Source of the DNA: Actinomycetota bacterium
GTDB lineage: Bacteria; Actinomycetota; Thermoleophilia; Gaiellales; F1-60-MAGs149
DNA: 64,000 bases
Direction: 5' to 3'
NCBI GenBank assembly: GCA_016870485.1
Contig: VGBM01000001.1
Span: 33,786-97,785 of the forward strand
The notes below the pieces were generated by a model that saw nothing but the letters and a program-made list of their open reading frames with translations, was not told the origin of the DNA and searched no databases. The position numbers were made by a program, and so were the translations under genes. Below, in pieces: positions 51,861 through 61,101 of this stretch; within the stretch, counting starts at the first letter, position 1; every line of letters starts with the position of its first letter.

Positions 51861-51866
51861 ACGCTA
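51861..51866 (-). promoter_or_regulatory. Leaderless -10 (TAGCGT) for the serine hydrolase
   Basis: Ends 6 nt before the ATG at 51854. Confidence 0.5.
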
Positions 51867-51891
51867 TCAGCGCCCGCCATGACCCCAGACC

Positions 51892-53541
51892 CTATGTGAC
51901 CTTGAAGTAGATCTTGCGCGCGGCGTTGTCGCCATACACACTGCGCGCCTGGATGTCGAAGTCGAACGTCGCGCCGGCCGTCCCGACCCAGTCCGTACCG
52001 AAGCAGGTGGCGGCGTTGAGCGTGTACTGCAGCAGGCGCCCGAGGGAATCCGCCGGATCCGTCGCCGTGTCGGCCGCCGGGTCGAGCACGCCCGCGAGGG
52101 CGGGATCGAGCGCGAAGCCGGAGCCGTTCGACACCGGCGCCGAGTACGACGCGACCGCGCAGTTGTTGCTGCCGGTCCGCGGGCCGGCGTTGTTGGGCTT
52201 GTTCGGAGCATCCGCCGTGTACAGGAGCGCGCCCATGTCGATGTAGCCGCTGGCGGACGGCTCACCGGGAGCGGCCAGCCGCTGCGGCCGGAACCACTTA
52301 AGGGTGACGATGCCGTCGGCGCCGACGAGGATCGGATTCGCCGGCGTCATGCCGTAGTCGGCGGACGGCTTCGTCACGCGGCCGGTGGCCGCGTCGTAGG
52401 TGAACACGGTCTCCGTACCCCCCACCGTCACGGAGTGCACGGCGGGCGCGGTGTTGAAGACGAAGTTCAGGACGCCGGGATAGGTCGATCCTCCGGCGAT
52501 CTGCAGGAACGCGTTGCCGGCGCCGATCTCCGACGGAGCGGCGCCGGGGGTGATCTGCGCGTCACCCGTGACACCCGTGGCGATGTCGACGACGGACCCG
52601 GTGACGCTCGCCGGGGCACCGTTGACGAGCGGGTACGTCGCGCCGCCGACCGTGTGCGGGGCGCAGTACACGTTCCCGAGGCAGTCGAGCTTGGCCGTGC
52701 TGCCGCCCATGACCTGCGTGGCGAGGGTGACCGTCGTCGGCACGGCCTGGTCGATCAGGGGCTGCACGGCAGCGGCGGAGCCCCCCAAGTAGAGGTTGAT
52801 GCTCGACGGGTTCGTCAACTTGAAGTTGGAGAACATGCGGAAGTCCGTGGCGGTCGATCCCGGGGCCGAGGGGCCCGAGGGGGGCGGTTGCTGGCCGTCG
52901 ATGGGCGGAAGCGGCTGGGCAGGGCCGCTCTGCCGGGCGCTCCGCGCGCCGGCGCTCTTGCCCGTGCGGGTGGTGCGGTCGACATTGTCCGTGATCAGGT
53001 TGCCGTTGTCGTCCGTGTCGAACGCGCCCACGATGCCGTCGAGGTCCGCGTCACGGCCCTGCCCGTTGTAGCCCTTGAGGGTGGACCGGCCGTCGCCGAC
53101 CTTGACGCGCCCGAGTTTACCGGCGCCGATTGGCTTTCCGGCGCGCGCCGTCGCCGCGTAGGCCGCGGTCGTGTAGTAGCTGCCCATCGGGGCCGTCGCC
53201 TTCGCGTATCCGGCCTTGCGCACGATGGTCCCGAGGTCCACCCCTCGCGCCGTGGAGAGCGTTGCGTAGACCGCCCTGCCACCGCCGCCGAGGATGACGG
53301 GGCCCAGATAGGCGCCCTTCCCGGAGACCAGATGCAGGGACGCGCCCCGGAGGGTCGCCGCGATCCGGAACGAGCCGTTGGCGGGGAGCGTTGCCTTCTT
53401 GCCTTTCCCGTCCGCCTGGACGACGACGACCTGCAGACCCTTGCCGCCGGCGACGGTGCCCGATACGGTCGCGGCCGAGGCGGGGGCGGCGGCGGCCAAC
53501 GCGCCCAGGAGGGCGACGAGGGCGATGGGGAGACGCTTCAT
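51892..53541 (-). CDS. Secreted protein, two-module family (paralogue of the gene at 8889-10805)
   Basis: A 549-residue exported protein of unknown function. Signal peptide about 1-23 ending ASA. The N-terminal module (SLHLVSGKGAYLGPVILG, GKPIGAGKLGRVK) matches the equivalent part of the other protein (SLQLVARDGAYAGPVLLN, APVGAGRLGLVK). An acidic DxDxDG-like segment follows (DADLDGIVGAFDTDDNGN). The C-terminal module has the Cys pair DCLGNVYCAP, GADGIVTLKWFRPQR with W416, and a final strand RKIYFKVT. It lacks the long Gly-Gln linker. ATG at 53541 follows TAGTCT at 6 nt. Confidence 0.78.
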   Translation of the reverse strand: MKRLPIALVALLGALAAAAPASAATVSGTVAGGKGLQVVVVQADGKGKKATLPANGSFRIAATLRGASLHLVSGKGAYLGPVILGGGGRAVYATLSTARGVDLGTIVRKAGYAKATAPMGSYYTTAAYAATARAGKPIGAGKLGRVKVGDGRSTLKGYNGQGRDADLDGIVGAFDTDDNGNLITDNVDRTTRTGKSAGARSARQSGPAQPLPPIDGQQPPPSGPSAPGSTATDFRMFSNFKLTNPSSINLYLGGSAAAVQPLIDQAVPTTVTLATQVMGGSTAKLDCLGNVYCAPHTVGGATYPLVNGAPASVTGSVVDIATGVTGDAQITPGAAPSEIGAGNAFLQIAGGSTYPGVLNFVFNTAPAVHSVTVGGTETVFTYDAATGRVTKPSADYGMTPANPILVGADGIVTLKWFRPQRLAAPGEPSASGYIDMGALLYTADAPNKPNNAGPRTGSNNCAVASYSAPVSNGSGFALDPALAGVLDPAADTATDPADSLGRLLQYTLNAATCFGTDWVGTAGATFDFDIQARSVYGDNAARKIYFKVT

Positions 53542-53547
53542 GGTTTG

Positions 53548-53553
53548 AGACTA
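53548..53553 (-). promoter_or_regulatory. Leaderless -10 (TAGTCT) for the second secreted paralogue
   Basis: Ends 6 nt before the ATG at 53541. Both paralogues thus have leaderless promoters. Confidence 0.5.
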
Positions 53554-53642
53554 CACTACGTGCCGACTGGCGGGTGCGCATGGAGACGTGCGGAACGCGG
53601 CGGCTGCGGAGAGCCGCCGCGCGAAAGCGAGAACGTCTGCTG

Positions 53643-53648
53643 TACCCT
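53643..53648 (+). promoter_or_regulatory. -10 (TACCCT) for the acyl-CoA dehydrogenase
   Basis: TACCCT lies 26 nt before the GTG at 53675, giving a short leader with GGAGG 5 nt before the start, in contrast to the leaderless genes. Confidence 0.45.
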
Positions 53649-53674
53649 ATCTCGGAGACGACCCGGAGGCACCC

Positions 53675-54856
53675 GTGGCTACCACCAGCGACCGCGCGAT
53701 CGACCCCCTCGACTACGTCGGCATCGACGCGCTCCTGACCGATGACGAGAAGGCGATCCGCGACACCGTGCGCGAGGTCGTGCGCGAGCGCATCCTGCCG
53801 GAGGTCGGCGACTGGTTCGACAAGGGCATCCTCCCGCGCGACGTCTTCACCGAGTTCGGCCAGATGGGCTTCCTCGGGGCGCACCTGGAGGGCTATGGCT
53901 GCTCCGGCGTCAACGCCGTCTCCTACGGCCTGATCAACCACGAGCTCGAGTACGGCGACTCCGGTCTGCGCAGCGCCGTCTCAGTGCAGGGCTCGCTCGC
54001 GATGTTCGCGATCTGGCGCTGGGGCTCCGAGGAGCAGAAGGAGCAGTACCTCCCCCGCATGGCCACCGGCGAGCTGATCGGCTGCTTCGGGCTGACCGAG
54101 GCCGACGCGGGGTCCGACCCGGGCTCGATGCGCACCCACGCCCGTCAGGACGGCTCCGACTGGATCGTCAACGGCTCCAAGATGTGGATCACCAACGGCT
54201 CGATCGCCGACGTCGCGATCGTCTGGGCGCAGACCGAGGACGGCATCCAGGGCTTCATCCTCGAGAAGGGCATGCCGGGCTTCTCCGCGCCGGACATCCA
54301 CAAGAAGCTGTCCCTGCGCGCCTCCATCACCTCCGAGCTCGTGATGGCCGACGTCCGCGTCCCCGACGAGAACCGCCTGCCGGGCGTGCAGAGCCTGCGC
54401 GGTCCCCTCTCCTGCCTCAACGAGGCCCGCTACGGGATCGTCTGGGGCGTCGTCGGCGCCGCCCGCGCCTGCTACGAGGAGGCGCTCTCCTACGCCAACG
54501 AGCGGATCGTCTTCGAGAAGCCGCTGACCGCGTACCAACTGACCCAGCAGAAGCTCGCCGAGATGGTCCTCGAGATCAACCGCGGCATGCTGATGTCTCT
54601 GCACCTCGGCCGCATGAAGGACGAGGGCCGGCTCCGGGCCGAGCACGTCTCGCTCGGCAAGATGGGCAACGCCCGCGGGGCCCTCGAGATCGCCCGCAGC
54701 GCGCGCTCGATCCTCGGCGGCAACGGCATCACGCTCGAGTACCCGGTGATCCGCCACATGAACAACCTCGAGAGCGTCTTCACGTACGAGGGCACCCACG
54801 AGGTGCACACCCTGGTCGTCGGCGGCGCCGTGACCGGCATCCAGGCCTTCCGATGA
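53675..54856 (+). CDS. Acyl-CoA dehydrogenase, glutaryl-CoA dehydrogenase-like
   Basis: A 393-residue FAD enzyme. FAD and substrate motifs include GCFGLTEADAGSDPGSM and WITNGSIADVAIVWAQ. The catalytic base Glu lies in FTYEGTHEVHTL (about residue 372). This C-terminus, AVTGIQAFR, and SVQGSLAMFAIWRWGSEEQK are closest to glutaryl-CoA dehydrogenases, which convert glutaryl-CoA to crotonyl-CoA in Lys/Trp breakdown. GTG at 53675 has GGAGG 5 nt upstream. The next gene overlaps its stop (ATGA). Confidence 0.87.
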   Translation: MATTSDRAIDPLDYVGIDALLTDDEKAIRDTVREVVRERILPEVGDWFDKGILPRDVFTEFGQMGFLGAHLEGYGCSGVNAVSYGLINHELEYGDSGLRSAVSVQGSLAMFAIWRWGSEEQKEQYLPRMATGELIGCFGLTEADAGSDPGSMRTHARQDGSDWIVNGSKMWITNGSIADVAIVWAQTEDGIQGFILEKGMPGFSAPDIHKKLSLRASITSELVMADVRVPDENRLPGVQSLRGPLSCLNEARYGIVWGVVGAARACYEEALSYANERIVFEKPLTAYQLTQQKLAEMVLEINRGMLMSLHLGRMKDEGRLRAEHVSLGKMGNARGALEIARSARSILGGNGITLEYPVIRHMNNLESVFTYEGTHEVHTLVVGGAVTGIQAFR

Positions 54857-55197
54857 GCCCCCTCGAGGGCCTCGAGTACATCTCCTACGCGGTCGAGGCG
54901 TCGCCCGCGTGGGAGGCGGTGCTGCACGAGCCGCATCGCCGTGTCTACGGGCCCGGCGACGCGACGCGCTACAGCGCCGTCGGCTGCGACGCGGCACCCG
55001 TCGAGGGCACCGCGCAGTTGATCGCGGAGCAGGGTGACACCCTGACCATCCTGATCACGGGCGCGGACGAGCCGAAGACCGTCGCCCTCACGGTGCTCAG
55101 CCCGACGACGGGCGAGATGACGATCACGCGCGGCGCCGACTGGGCCCGCTGCGTCGTCAGCATCATCGGCCTGCCGGCCGCCCACCACGACCACTAG
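54853..55197 (+). CDS. Hypothetical protein coupled to the acyl-CoA dehydrogenase
   Basis: A 114-residue protein with an N-terminal acidic segment (EGLEYISYAVEASPAWEAV) and a probable beta-rich remainder. It ends in AAHHDH, which could bind metal. It overlaps the dehydrogenase stop by 4 nt, so it is made with it. No family was recognised. Confidence 0.6.
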   Translation: MSPLEGLEYISYAVEASPAWEAVLHEPHRRVYGPGDATRYSAVGCDAAPVEGTAQLIAEQGDTLTILITGADEPKTVALTVLSPTTGEMTITRGADWARCVVSIIGLPAAHHDH

Positions 55198-55198
55198 G

Positions 55199-55858
55199 TC
55201 AGGTGCCGGCCGGGGGCCGGATCTCGAAGCCCTCCTGCTCGCGCGCGGCCTGGACGGCCGCCAGCGCGTGAAAGCGGTCGTAGAACGCGCCGAGGGCGGG
55301 CTCGTCCCACCACGGCTCCGCCGTCAGCCGCGTCCAGCGGATCAGCATCCCGAGGAAGACGTCGTCGACCCCAGGCTCGTCGCCGCGCGCGAAGGGCGTC
55401 TCCGCGTACCAGGCCGCACAGCGCTCCCGCAGGACGGCGAGCTCGGCCTGCGCATGGGCCACGACCACCGCCCGGGCCTCGTCGCCGTCGGCGAACCGCT
55501 GCGGGTAACGCGCCCGCAGGATCGCGACCTGCACCGTGTTGGTCAGGAAGACGAGACGGCTCAGGAACGCGGGCCGAGCGGGGTCCGCGGGGGCCGGCGC
55601 GAGAGCGTGGCGCCCGGCATGCTCGGCGAGCGCGAGGCTGATCGCGGCCGACTCCGTCTGCACCGTCCCGTCGGGCCAGATCAGGGTCGGGATGCGGCCG
55701 GAGGGGTTCAGCGCGAGGTACGCCTGCGGCTCGACCGGGCGGCCGTCGTCGTCACGCACGACGCGCACGAGCTCGTGCTCCATCCCCGTCGCCTCGAGGA
55801 GCACGTGCGGCGCGAACGACCCGGCACCCGGGAGGAAGTAGAGGAGCGCAGTGGACAC
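55199..55858 (-). CDS. Glutathione S-transferase family protein
   Basis: A 219-residue GST-fold protein. The thioredoxin-like N-terminus has LNPSGRIPTL and ESAAISLALAE, the glutathione-site pattern, and an alpha-helical C-terminal domain follows. Actinobacteria usually lack glutathione, so the thiol donor may differ. GTG at 55858 follows TAGATT at 6 nt. Confidence 0.82.
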   Translation of the reverse strand: MSTALLYFLPGAGSFAPHVLLEATGMEHELVRVVRDDDGRPVEPQAYLALNPSGRIPTLIWPDGTVQTESAAISLALAEHAGRHALAPAPADPARPAFLSRLVFLTNTVQVAILRARYPQRFADGDEARAVVVAHAQAELAVLRERCAAWYAETPFARGDEPGVDDVFLGMLIRWTRLTAEPWWDEPALGAFYDRFHALAAVQAAREQEGFEIRPPAGT

Positions 55859-55864
55859 GCGCGC

Positions 55865-55870
55865 AATCTA
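55865..55870 (-). promoter_or_regulatory. Leaderless -10 (TAGATT) for the GST-like gene
   Basis: Ends 6 nt before the GTG at 55858. Confidence 0.5.
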
Positions 55871-55929
55871 GCGCGCGCGACGCCCCCGCCTGCCACGCTG
55901 CCAAGCGAGGCACACCGAAGGGAGCACCC

Positions 55930-56217
55930 ATGGCGCACGTCATCGCCGTCCGCTGGACGATCCGGCCCGGTCACGAGCAGGAGGCCCTCGAACTCGCCCG
56001 CACGATGGTCGAGCCGTCGAACGCCGAGCCCGGCTGCCGGACCTACGTCCTGCACACGGACCCGGCCGATCCCGCGATGCTCTTCCTCTACGAGGTCTAC
56101 GACGATGCCGCCGCCTTCCAGGCGCACTGCGACAGCGCCCACTTCAAGGCCACGGTCGAGGCGCAGATCTTCCCGCTGCTCGACGAGCGCCGGCTCGAGA
56201 TCTACGCGCTCGCGTGA
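55930..56217 (+). CDS. Antibiotic biosynthesis monooxygenase (ABM) domain protein
   Basis: A 95-residue protein with the ABM fold (VIAVRWTIRPGHEQEALELA, EPGCRTYVLHTDP, FLYEVYDDAAAFQAHCDSAH). Family members are small oxygenases or quinone-modifying enzymes with no cofactor, and some act as YgiN-like detoxification proteins. ATG at 55930 is preceded by AAGGGAG. Confidence 0.87.
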   Translation: MAHVIAVRWTIRPGHEQEALELARTMVEPSNAEPGCRTYVLHTDPADPAMLFLYEVYDDAAAFQAHCDSAHFKATVEAQIFPLLDERRLEIYALA

Positions 56218-56249
56218 CCTGTTCGTCGCGTCGTCCCCCGCCGTCCGGA

Positions 56250-56322
56250 TGGGCGGTACTGGGCTCGAACCAGTGACCCCCAGCTTGTCGAGCTGGTGCT
56301 CTACCAACTGAGCTAACCGCCC
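56250..56322 (-). tRNA. tRNA-Val (anticodon GAC)
   Basis: A 73-nt tRNA with acceptor GGGCGGT/ACCGCCC, D-arm GCTC/GAGC, and T-arm ACTGG-TTCGAGC-CCAGT. The anticodon arm is CCAGC-TCGACAA-GCTGG, giving GAC at 34-36 but C instead of the near-universal U at position 33. CCA is not encoded. Flanking CGTCCGG/CCGGACG extends the acceptor stem in the precursor. Confidence 0.88.
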
Positions 56323-56367
56323 GGACGGACGCGGAATCTACCAGACCCCTGCGGCCCGCGGCCGCGG

Positions 56368-58569
56368 CTAGAGCACCTCGAGGGGCGCGTACTCGACGCG
56401 CAGCCGCCGCTCGCCCGACTCCGGGAAGCGCACGACGATCTCCTCCGGCGTCGGGCAGGCGATCACGATTCCCTCGCCGAGCGTCGCATGGCGGACCGTG
56501 TCCCCGGTCGAGATGTCCGGCAGATCGACGGGCTCGCGGCGCCCGAGGCGCGGGCGCCGCGGGGCGGCCGACGGCGGCGGGAGGTCGGACCAGCGGCCGC
56601 GGGCCGCCGGCATCGCCGTGCCGCCGCGCACCCCGACCCGCTCCTCCTCGCGGTGCGCGGCCGGGATCTCGTCGATGAACAGCGAGCGCGGGTTGCTCTC
56701 GGTGCGCCCGTAGAGGCTGCGCTGGCGGGCGTGCGTCATCACCAGCCGTTCGCGGGCGCGGGTCATGCCCACGTAGCAGAGCCGCCGCTCCTCCTCGAGG
56801 TTGGCCTCCTCGAGGGCGCGCGCGTGCGGGAAGATCCCGTCCTCCATGCCGACCATGTAGACGTGCGGGAACTCGAGGCCCTTCGCGGTGTGCAGGGTCA
56901 TCAGCGTCACCATCGCCCCGTCGTCCGCGTCGGGAATGTCGTCGGCGTCGGAGCGCAGGCTGAGGTCGGCGAGAAAGGTCGCGAGGTCGTCGAGCGGCAC
57001 GCCCGTCAGGGTGGCCTCGCGGGCCACCCCGATCAGCTCCTCGAGGTTCTCGAGCCGCCCGTGCGCCTCCAGCGTTCGCTCGGCCCGCAGCGCCTCGACC
57101 ATCCCGGTATCCTCGTAGACCCGCTCGAGGAGGTCCGGCGGATCCAGCTCGCGGGCGGCGTCCGCGAGCCTGTCCATCAGGTCGGAGAACGCGGCGACCG
57201 CCTTGCGGGCCGCCGCCCCCGGCAGGAGCGCATCGGCCTCGTCGAGGACGTCGCGCAGGATGCGGCCGGTGGCGAGGGCGTGGTCGGCGAGGCGACCCAA
57301 GGTGGTATCGCCGATCCCCCGCCGCGGGACGTTGATGATGCGGCGCAGGGCGACGTCGTCGGCCGGGTTGGCGAGCGCCCGCAGGTAGGCGAGAGCATCC
57401 CGCACCTCCTGGCGCTCGTAGAACCCGGTGCCGCCGATGATCCGGTACGGGACGTCGGCCTGCAGGAGCGCCTCCTCGAGGGCGCGGGACTGCGCGTTCG
57501 TACGGTAGAAGACGGCCACATCGCGCAGCGACCCGCCCTCCCCCACGATGCGGCTGATCTGCCCGACGACGAAGCGGGCCTCGGAGCGCTCATCCTGGCA
57601 CTCGACGATGCGCACCGCCTCGCCGTCGCCGAGCTCGCTCCACAGCCGCTTGTCCGGGCGGTCGACGTTGTGGGCGATCACGCCGTTGGCCGCGTCGAGG
57701 ATGTGCTGCGTCGAGCGGTAGTTCTGCTCGAGCCGGATCGTCCGCGCCGACGGGAAGTCCTCCTCGAAGTCGAGGATGTTGCGGATGTCGGCGCCGCGCC
57801 AGGAGTAGATCGACTGGTCAGAGTCGCCGACGACGAAGACGCTCTGGTGCTCGGCCGCGAGCGCCCGCACGAGGCGGTACTGGGCGTGGTTGGTGTCCTG
57901 GTACTCGTCGACGAGGACGTGGCGGAACGCGCGCTGCCAGCGCTCCCGCGCCTCCGGGATCCGCTCCAGGAGGTGCACGGCGTGGACCAGGAGGTCGTCG
58001 AAGTCCATCGCGCCGGCCTCGCGGAGCCGCGCCTGGTAGCGCTGGTAGACCTCGCCCACCGTGGTGTCGAAGTAGCCGTCGTTCTCGGCGATGAACCGGT
58101 CCGGGTCGATCATCCGGTTCTTCGAGTCGCTGATCCGCGCGTGGATCCCCCGTGGCGGGTAGCGCTTCACGTCGAGCCCGAGGTCGTCCTCGAGGATCGA
58201 CCGCACGAGGCGCACCTGGTCGGCGCTGTCGTAGATCGTGAACGTCGAGCGGAACCCGATCCGGGTCGCCTCCGCGCGCAGTATCCGGGCGCAGGCGGCG
58301 TGGAAGGTCATCACCCACATGCCGGTCGCACGGCCGCCGAGGAGGCGGTTGACGCGCGCCACCATCTCCTGCGCCGCCTTGTTGGTGAAGGTGATGGCGA
58401 GGATCGCCGACGGTGGCGCCCCGTGCACCTCGACGAGGTGCGCGATCCGGTGGGCGAGGACGCTGGTCTTGCCCGAGCCGGCCCCGGCCACAACGAGCAG
58501 GGGGCCGGGCTCCGCCGTCACGGCGTCGGATTGGGCGGGGTTGAGTCCGGCGCTGCGCTCGCTCGTCAC
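56368..58569 (-). CDS. pcrA: UvrD/PcrA-type ATP-dependent DNA helicase
   Basis: A 733-residue superfamily 1 helicase for DNA repair and replication restart. Walker A is AGAGSGKT, motif II DEYQDTN, then GDSDQSIYSWRGAD, QNYRSTQHIL and a C-terminal VTLMTLHTAKGLEFPHV and YVGMTRARERL. The C-terminal tail carries a beta-rich RNA-polymerase-binding-like segment (GDTVRHATLGEGIVI), as in PcrA. GTG at 58569 follows TAGGTT at 6 nt. No LexA box was seen. Confidence 0.95.
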   Translation of the reverse strand: MTSERSAGLNPAQSDAVTAEPGPLLVVAGAGSGKTSVLAHRIAHLVEVHGAPPSAILAITFTNKAAQEMVARVNRLLGGRATGMWVMTFHAACARILRAEATRIGFRSTFTIYDSADQVRLVRSILEDDLGLDVKRYPPRGIHARISDSKNRMIDPDRFIAENDGYFDTTVGEVYQRYQARLREAGAMDFDDLLVHAVHLLERIPEARERWQRAFRHVLVDEYQDTNHAQYRLVRALAAEHQSVFVVGDSDQSIYSWRGADIRNILDFEEDFPSARTIRLEQNYRSTQHILDAANGVIAHNVDRPDKRLWSELGDGEAVRIVECQDERSEARFVVGQISRIVGEGGSLRDVAVFYRTNAQSRALEEALLQADVPYRIIGGTGFYERQEVRDALAYLRALANPADDVALRRIINVPRRGIGDTTLGRLADHALATGRILRDVLDEADALLPGAAARKAVAAFSDLMDRLADAARELDPPDLLERVYEDTGMVEALRAERTLEAHGRLENLEELIGVAREATLTGVPLDDLATFLADLSLRSDADDIPDADDGAMVTLMTLHTAKGLEFPHVYMVGMEDGIFPHARALEEANLEEERRLCYVGMTRARERLVMTHARQRSLYGRTESNPRSLFIDEIPAAHREEERVGVRGGTAMPAARGRWSDLPPPSAAPRRPRLGRREPVDLPDISTGDTVRHATLGEGIVIACPTPEEIVVRFPESGERRLRVEYAPLEVL

Positions 58570-58575
58570 GGACCC

Positions 58576-58581
58576 AACCTA
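58576..58581 (-). promoter_or_regulatory. Leaderless -10 (TAGGTT) for pcrA
   Basis: Ends 6 nt before the GTG at 58569. Confidence 0.5.
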
Positions 58582-58609
58582 GCAGGGGCGCAGGGCCCCG
58601 CCCGGGCCT

Positions 58610-60604
58610 CTAGTCGGCCGTCAGCCGGATCGAATCCGAGACGGCGCCGCCGACCCGTGCGCGGACGGCGTATGCGCCGCGCGCAGGGAGCCGGACCGGA
58701 GTCGCGAAGGCGCCGCGACGGTCGGCCTCCACCCGGACCACCGCCACCCAGCGGCCCCGCACGCGGGCCTCGATGGCCACCGACGCTCCGCTCGGAGCAG
58801 ACCCACTGAGACGCACGCTGGCGCCGGCCGCTACCCGACGCGCCGCGCTGCGGAGCTCCACGCGCGGGGCGGCCACCGCCCGCACCACGGCCTCGGCCTC
58901 GAGGGCCGTGATCCGCAGGGACCCCGCCGTGCCGCGCGGCAGGGGTAGGCGCACCACGCCCTCCCCGTCCGTCACGGCCGCGGCGATCCGGCCTCCCGCG
59001 GCCGAGGTGGCGACCACCGCGACACCCGACGCCGGGGACCCGTCCGTGACGACGCGCACCCGCAGAGTGCGGCGCACGCCTCCGACGCGCACGCGCTCGG
59101 GGACCTCGATCGACGTCACGGGCGGGTCCACCGGCGGCGCGACCGCGCCATCGCCAACCGCTACCGATGCGGGTGCCGGCTCCGGTGCGGCAGGCGGCGC
59201 CGGTGGCGCCGGCACGGAGAACGTCCACGCCGTCTGGGCGCGGTTGCCCGAGCGGTCGTGGGCGACGACCGCGACCGCGTGCTCGCCGGGGCCCCAGCCG
59301 AGGGGGTGGCGCAGGCGCAGGTAGCCGTCGGCGAACGTCGCCGCCGCCGTCATGTCGACGCCGTCCACGGCCACCCTGACCCCGTCGACGGCGATCCCCG
59401 ACCCCGGGTCCTGCACGCGCGCCCGCAGCTGGGCCTCCGCGGTGGCGGGGCCGACGGGTGCGACGTCGTCGATGGCCGGTGCCACGTCGTCTCGAACCGC
59501 GAACACGGCCTGGCCGGCGGCCTGGTTGCCGGCGGCATCCGCCACCTGCCAGGTGACCAGGTGCAGCCCGTCCTGCAGGGGCTGCGGCGGTGCGAAACGC
59601 AGGTCGGCGCGGGGCGTCACGACCACCGGGATCCCACCAATGGCGACCTGCACGCGGTCGAGGCCGCTCGCGCCGTCGGCGAGGGCGAGGCGCAGCTCGG
59701 GGAGGCGTGCCGCGGAATCAACCGGCCCCGTGAACTCGACCGACGGGGGCGTGTTGTCGACGCGCACCAGCGCGCCGGCGAGCGTGGTGCGGTTGCCGTC
59801 CCCCGTGCCGTCGATGGCCGCGGCCGTCGTGCCGTACGCGCCGTCGGGCAGCTGCGCGGTGTCCACGCAGAGCCGCCCCTCGAGGGCCGTCGGCCGTGGC
59901 TGCAGCCGGCTTCCCTCGGGGCCCTGCAGGGTCGCGACGGCGGCGCCGATGCCGTACTCGAGCCGGTCCACGCCGAGCCCGACGTCGGTGGCGCCGAGAG
60001 CTGCGCAGACCGGCCCGCGCAGCCAGCCGCTGCCCGCCGCCTCCGGCTCCACGCGCAGCTCCGGCGGCGAGGCGTCGCGTACCCGCAGCACCACGGACTC
60101 GACCGTGACGGCGTTCTCGCCGTCCGCGCGCACCGCCGTGCGCGGAATCGCGGATTCGGCGACGAGGGCGACGGCGAGGGCGGAGGCCCCGCGACCCGCG
60201 GTGACGGTCCGCGTCGCCTGCTGCTCGCTGCGCACGCGGGCCAGGTCCAGCCAGCGCCCCCCGTAGCGGCCCTGCACCTTCGCGACGACGCCGGCCTGCC
60301 GGGTGCGCACGCGCAGGCGCACCTGCGCGTCCACGATCTGGGTGCCCGTCGGGGCGGCGTACTGGAGCAGAGCCTGGCGCCGGGCCGGGACGGCGACCCA
60401 CGCGGGCACGCGCAGCGTGGAGCACCCGGCCGCGCATCCGGCGAGCCCCGGGGCGATCTGCGCGCTCAGCCCCGACGGGTCGGGCGAGGCCTGCTCGTAC
60501 CTGATCAGCGCCTCGCCGGCGCGGGCCTCGCCGCCGACGGCGAGCACGATCAGCGGCACGAGGAGCAGGGGCAGACGGCGGGCGACGCGCAGGACGGTGG
60601 TCAT
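58610..60604 (-). CDS. Secreted protein with tandem Ig-like domains
   Basis: A 664-residue exported protein with a signal peptide (about 1-29). It contains repeated beta-sandwich domains, for example DNTPPSVEFTGPVDSAARL, DDVAPAIDDVAPVGPA and DGLHLVTWQVADAAGNQ, the last two typical of bacterial Ig-like or HYR-like repeats. A Pro/Ala linker near residue 470 leads to further Ig-like modules. There is no sortase signal. It is probably a surface or secreted adhesin-like protein. It lies divergent from the vanZ gene. Confidence 0.72.
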   Translation of the reverse strand: MTTVLRVARRLPLLLVPLIVLAVGGEARAGEALIRYEQASPDPSGLSAQIAPGLAGCAAGCSTLRVPAWVAVPARRQALLQYAAPTGTQIVDAQVRLRVRTRQAGVVAKVQGRYGGRWLDLARVRSEQQATRTVTAGRGASALAVALVAESAIPRTAVRADGENAVTVESVVLRVRDASPPELRVEPEAAGSGWLRGPVCAALGATDVGLGVDRLEYGIGAAVATLQGPEGSRLQPRPTALEGRLCVDTAQLPDGAYGTTAAAIDGTGDGNRTTLAGALVRVDNTPPSVEFTGPVDSAARLPELRLALADGASGLDRVQVAIGGIPVVVTPRADLRFAPPQPLQDGLHLVTWQVADAAGNQAAGQAVFAVRDDVAPAIDDVAPVGPATAEAQLRARVQDPGSGIAVDGVRVAVDGVDMTAAATFADGYLRLRHPLGWGPGEHAVAVVAHDRSGNRAQTAWTFSVPAPPAPPAAPEPAPASVAVGDGAVAPPVDPPVTSIEVPERVRVGGVRRTLRVRVVTDGSPASGVAVVATSAAGGRIAAAVTDGEGVVRLPLPRGTAGSLRITALEAEAVVRAVAAPRVELRSAARRVAAGASVRLSGSAPSGASVAIEARVRGRWVAVVRVEADRRGAFATPVRLPARGAYAVRARVGGAVSDSIRLTAD

Positions 60605-60720
60605 GTGCGGACCATCGCCCCTCGGCGCCGCGGCCGAGGTGCCGGATCAGCGCCGGAGCCGCGCGGCTTGCGCGCACAGGTGCACCGGGGTGCGACGGCC
60701 CTCGCCCGGGCACGCGCCGA

Positions 60721-60726
60721 TAGGCT
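60721..60726 (+). promoter_or_regulatory. Leaderless -10 (TAGGCT) for the VanZ gene
   Basis: Ends 6 nt before the GTG at 60733. Confidence 0.5.
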
Positions 60727-60732
60727 TCGGCC

Positions 60733-61101
60733 GTGCGCGTCCTCGCCTGCCTGCCCGCTCTCCTGATCGGGGCCGTGATCTGGTGGCTCTCCTCCACCCC
60801 CGACCTGGCCGTCGCCGAGGGGACCCTCGACACCGTGCTGCGGAAGACGGCCCACGTCGGCGTCTTCGCCGCACTCGCCCTCGCGTGCGTGCTCGCGCTG
60901 CGCGCCAACGGCGTGCGCCCGCCCGTCGCGATCGCCCTCGGCGCGCTCCTCGCCCTGGTCTATGCCGCCGTCGACGAGCTGCACCAGACCACCGTGCCTA
61001 CGCGCAACGGGGCCGCGACCGACGTCCTGATCGACGCGATCGGGATCGGCCTCGCCTCGCTGATCCTCGTCGCGCGCACCCGCCGGGCGGTCGCATGCTG
61101 A
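60733..61101 (+). CDS. VanZ-family membrane protein
   Basis: A 122-residue protein with about four hydrophobic segments. The VanZ pattern RKTAHVGVFAALALA, VDELHQTTVPTRNGAATDVLIDAIG is clear. VanZ proteins confer mild resistance to glycopeptides by an unknown route, and most family members are of unknown role. Its end overlaps the start of the next gene by 7 nt. Confidence 0.85.
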   Translation: MRVLACLPALLIGAVIWWLSSTPDLAVAEGTLDTVLRKTAHVGVFAALALACVLALRANGVRPPVAIALGALLALVYAAVDELHQTTVPTRNGAATDVLIDAIGIGLASLILVARTRRAVAC

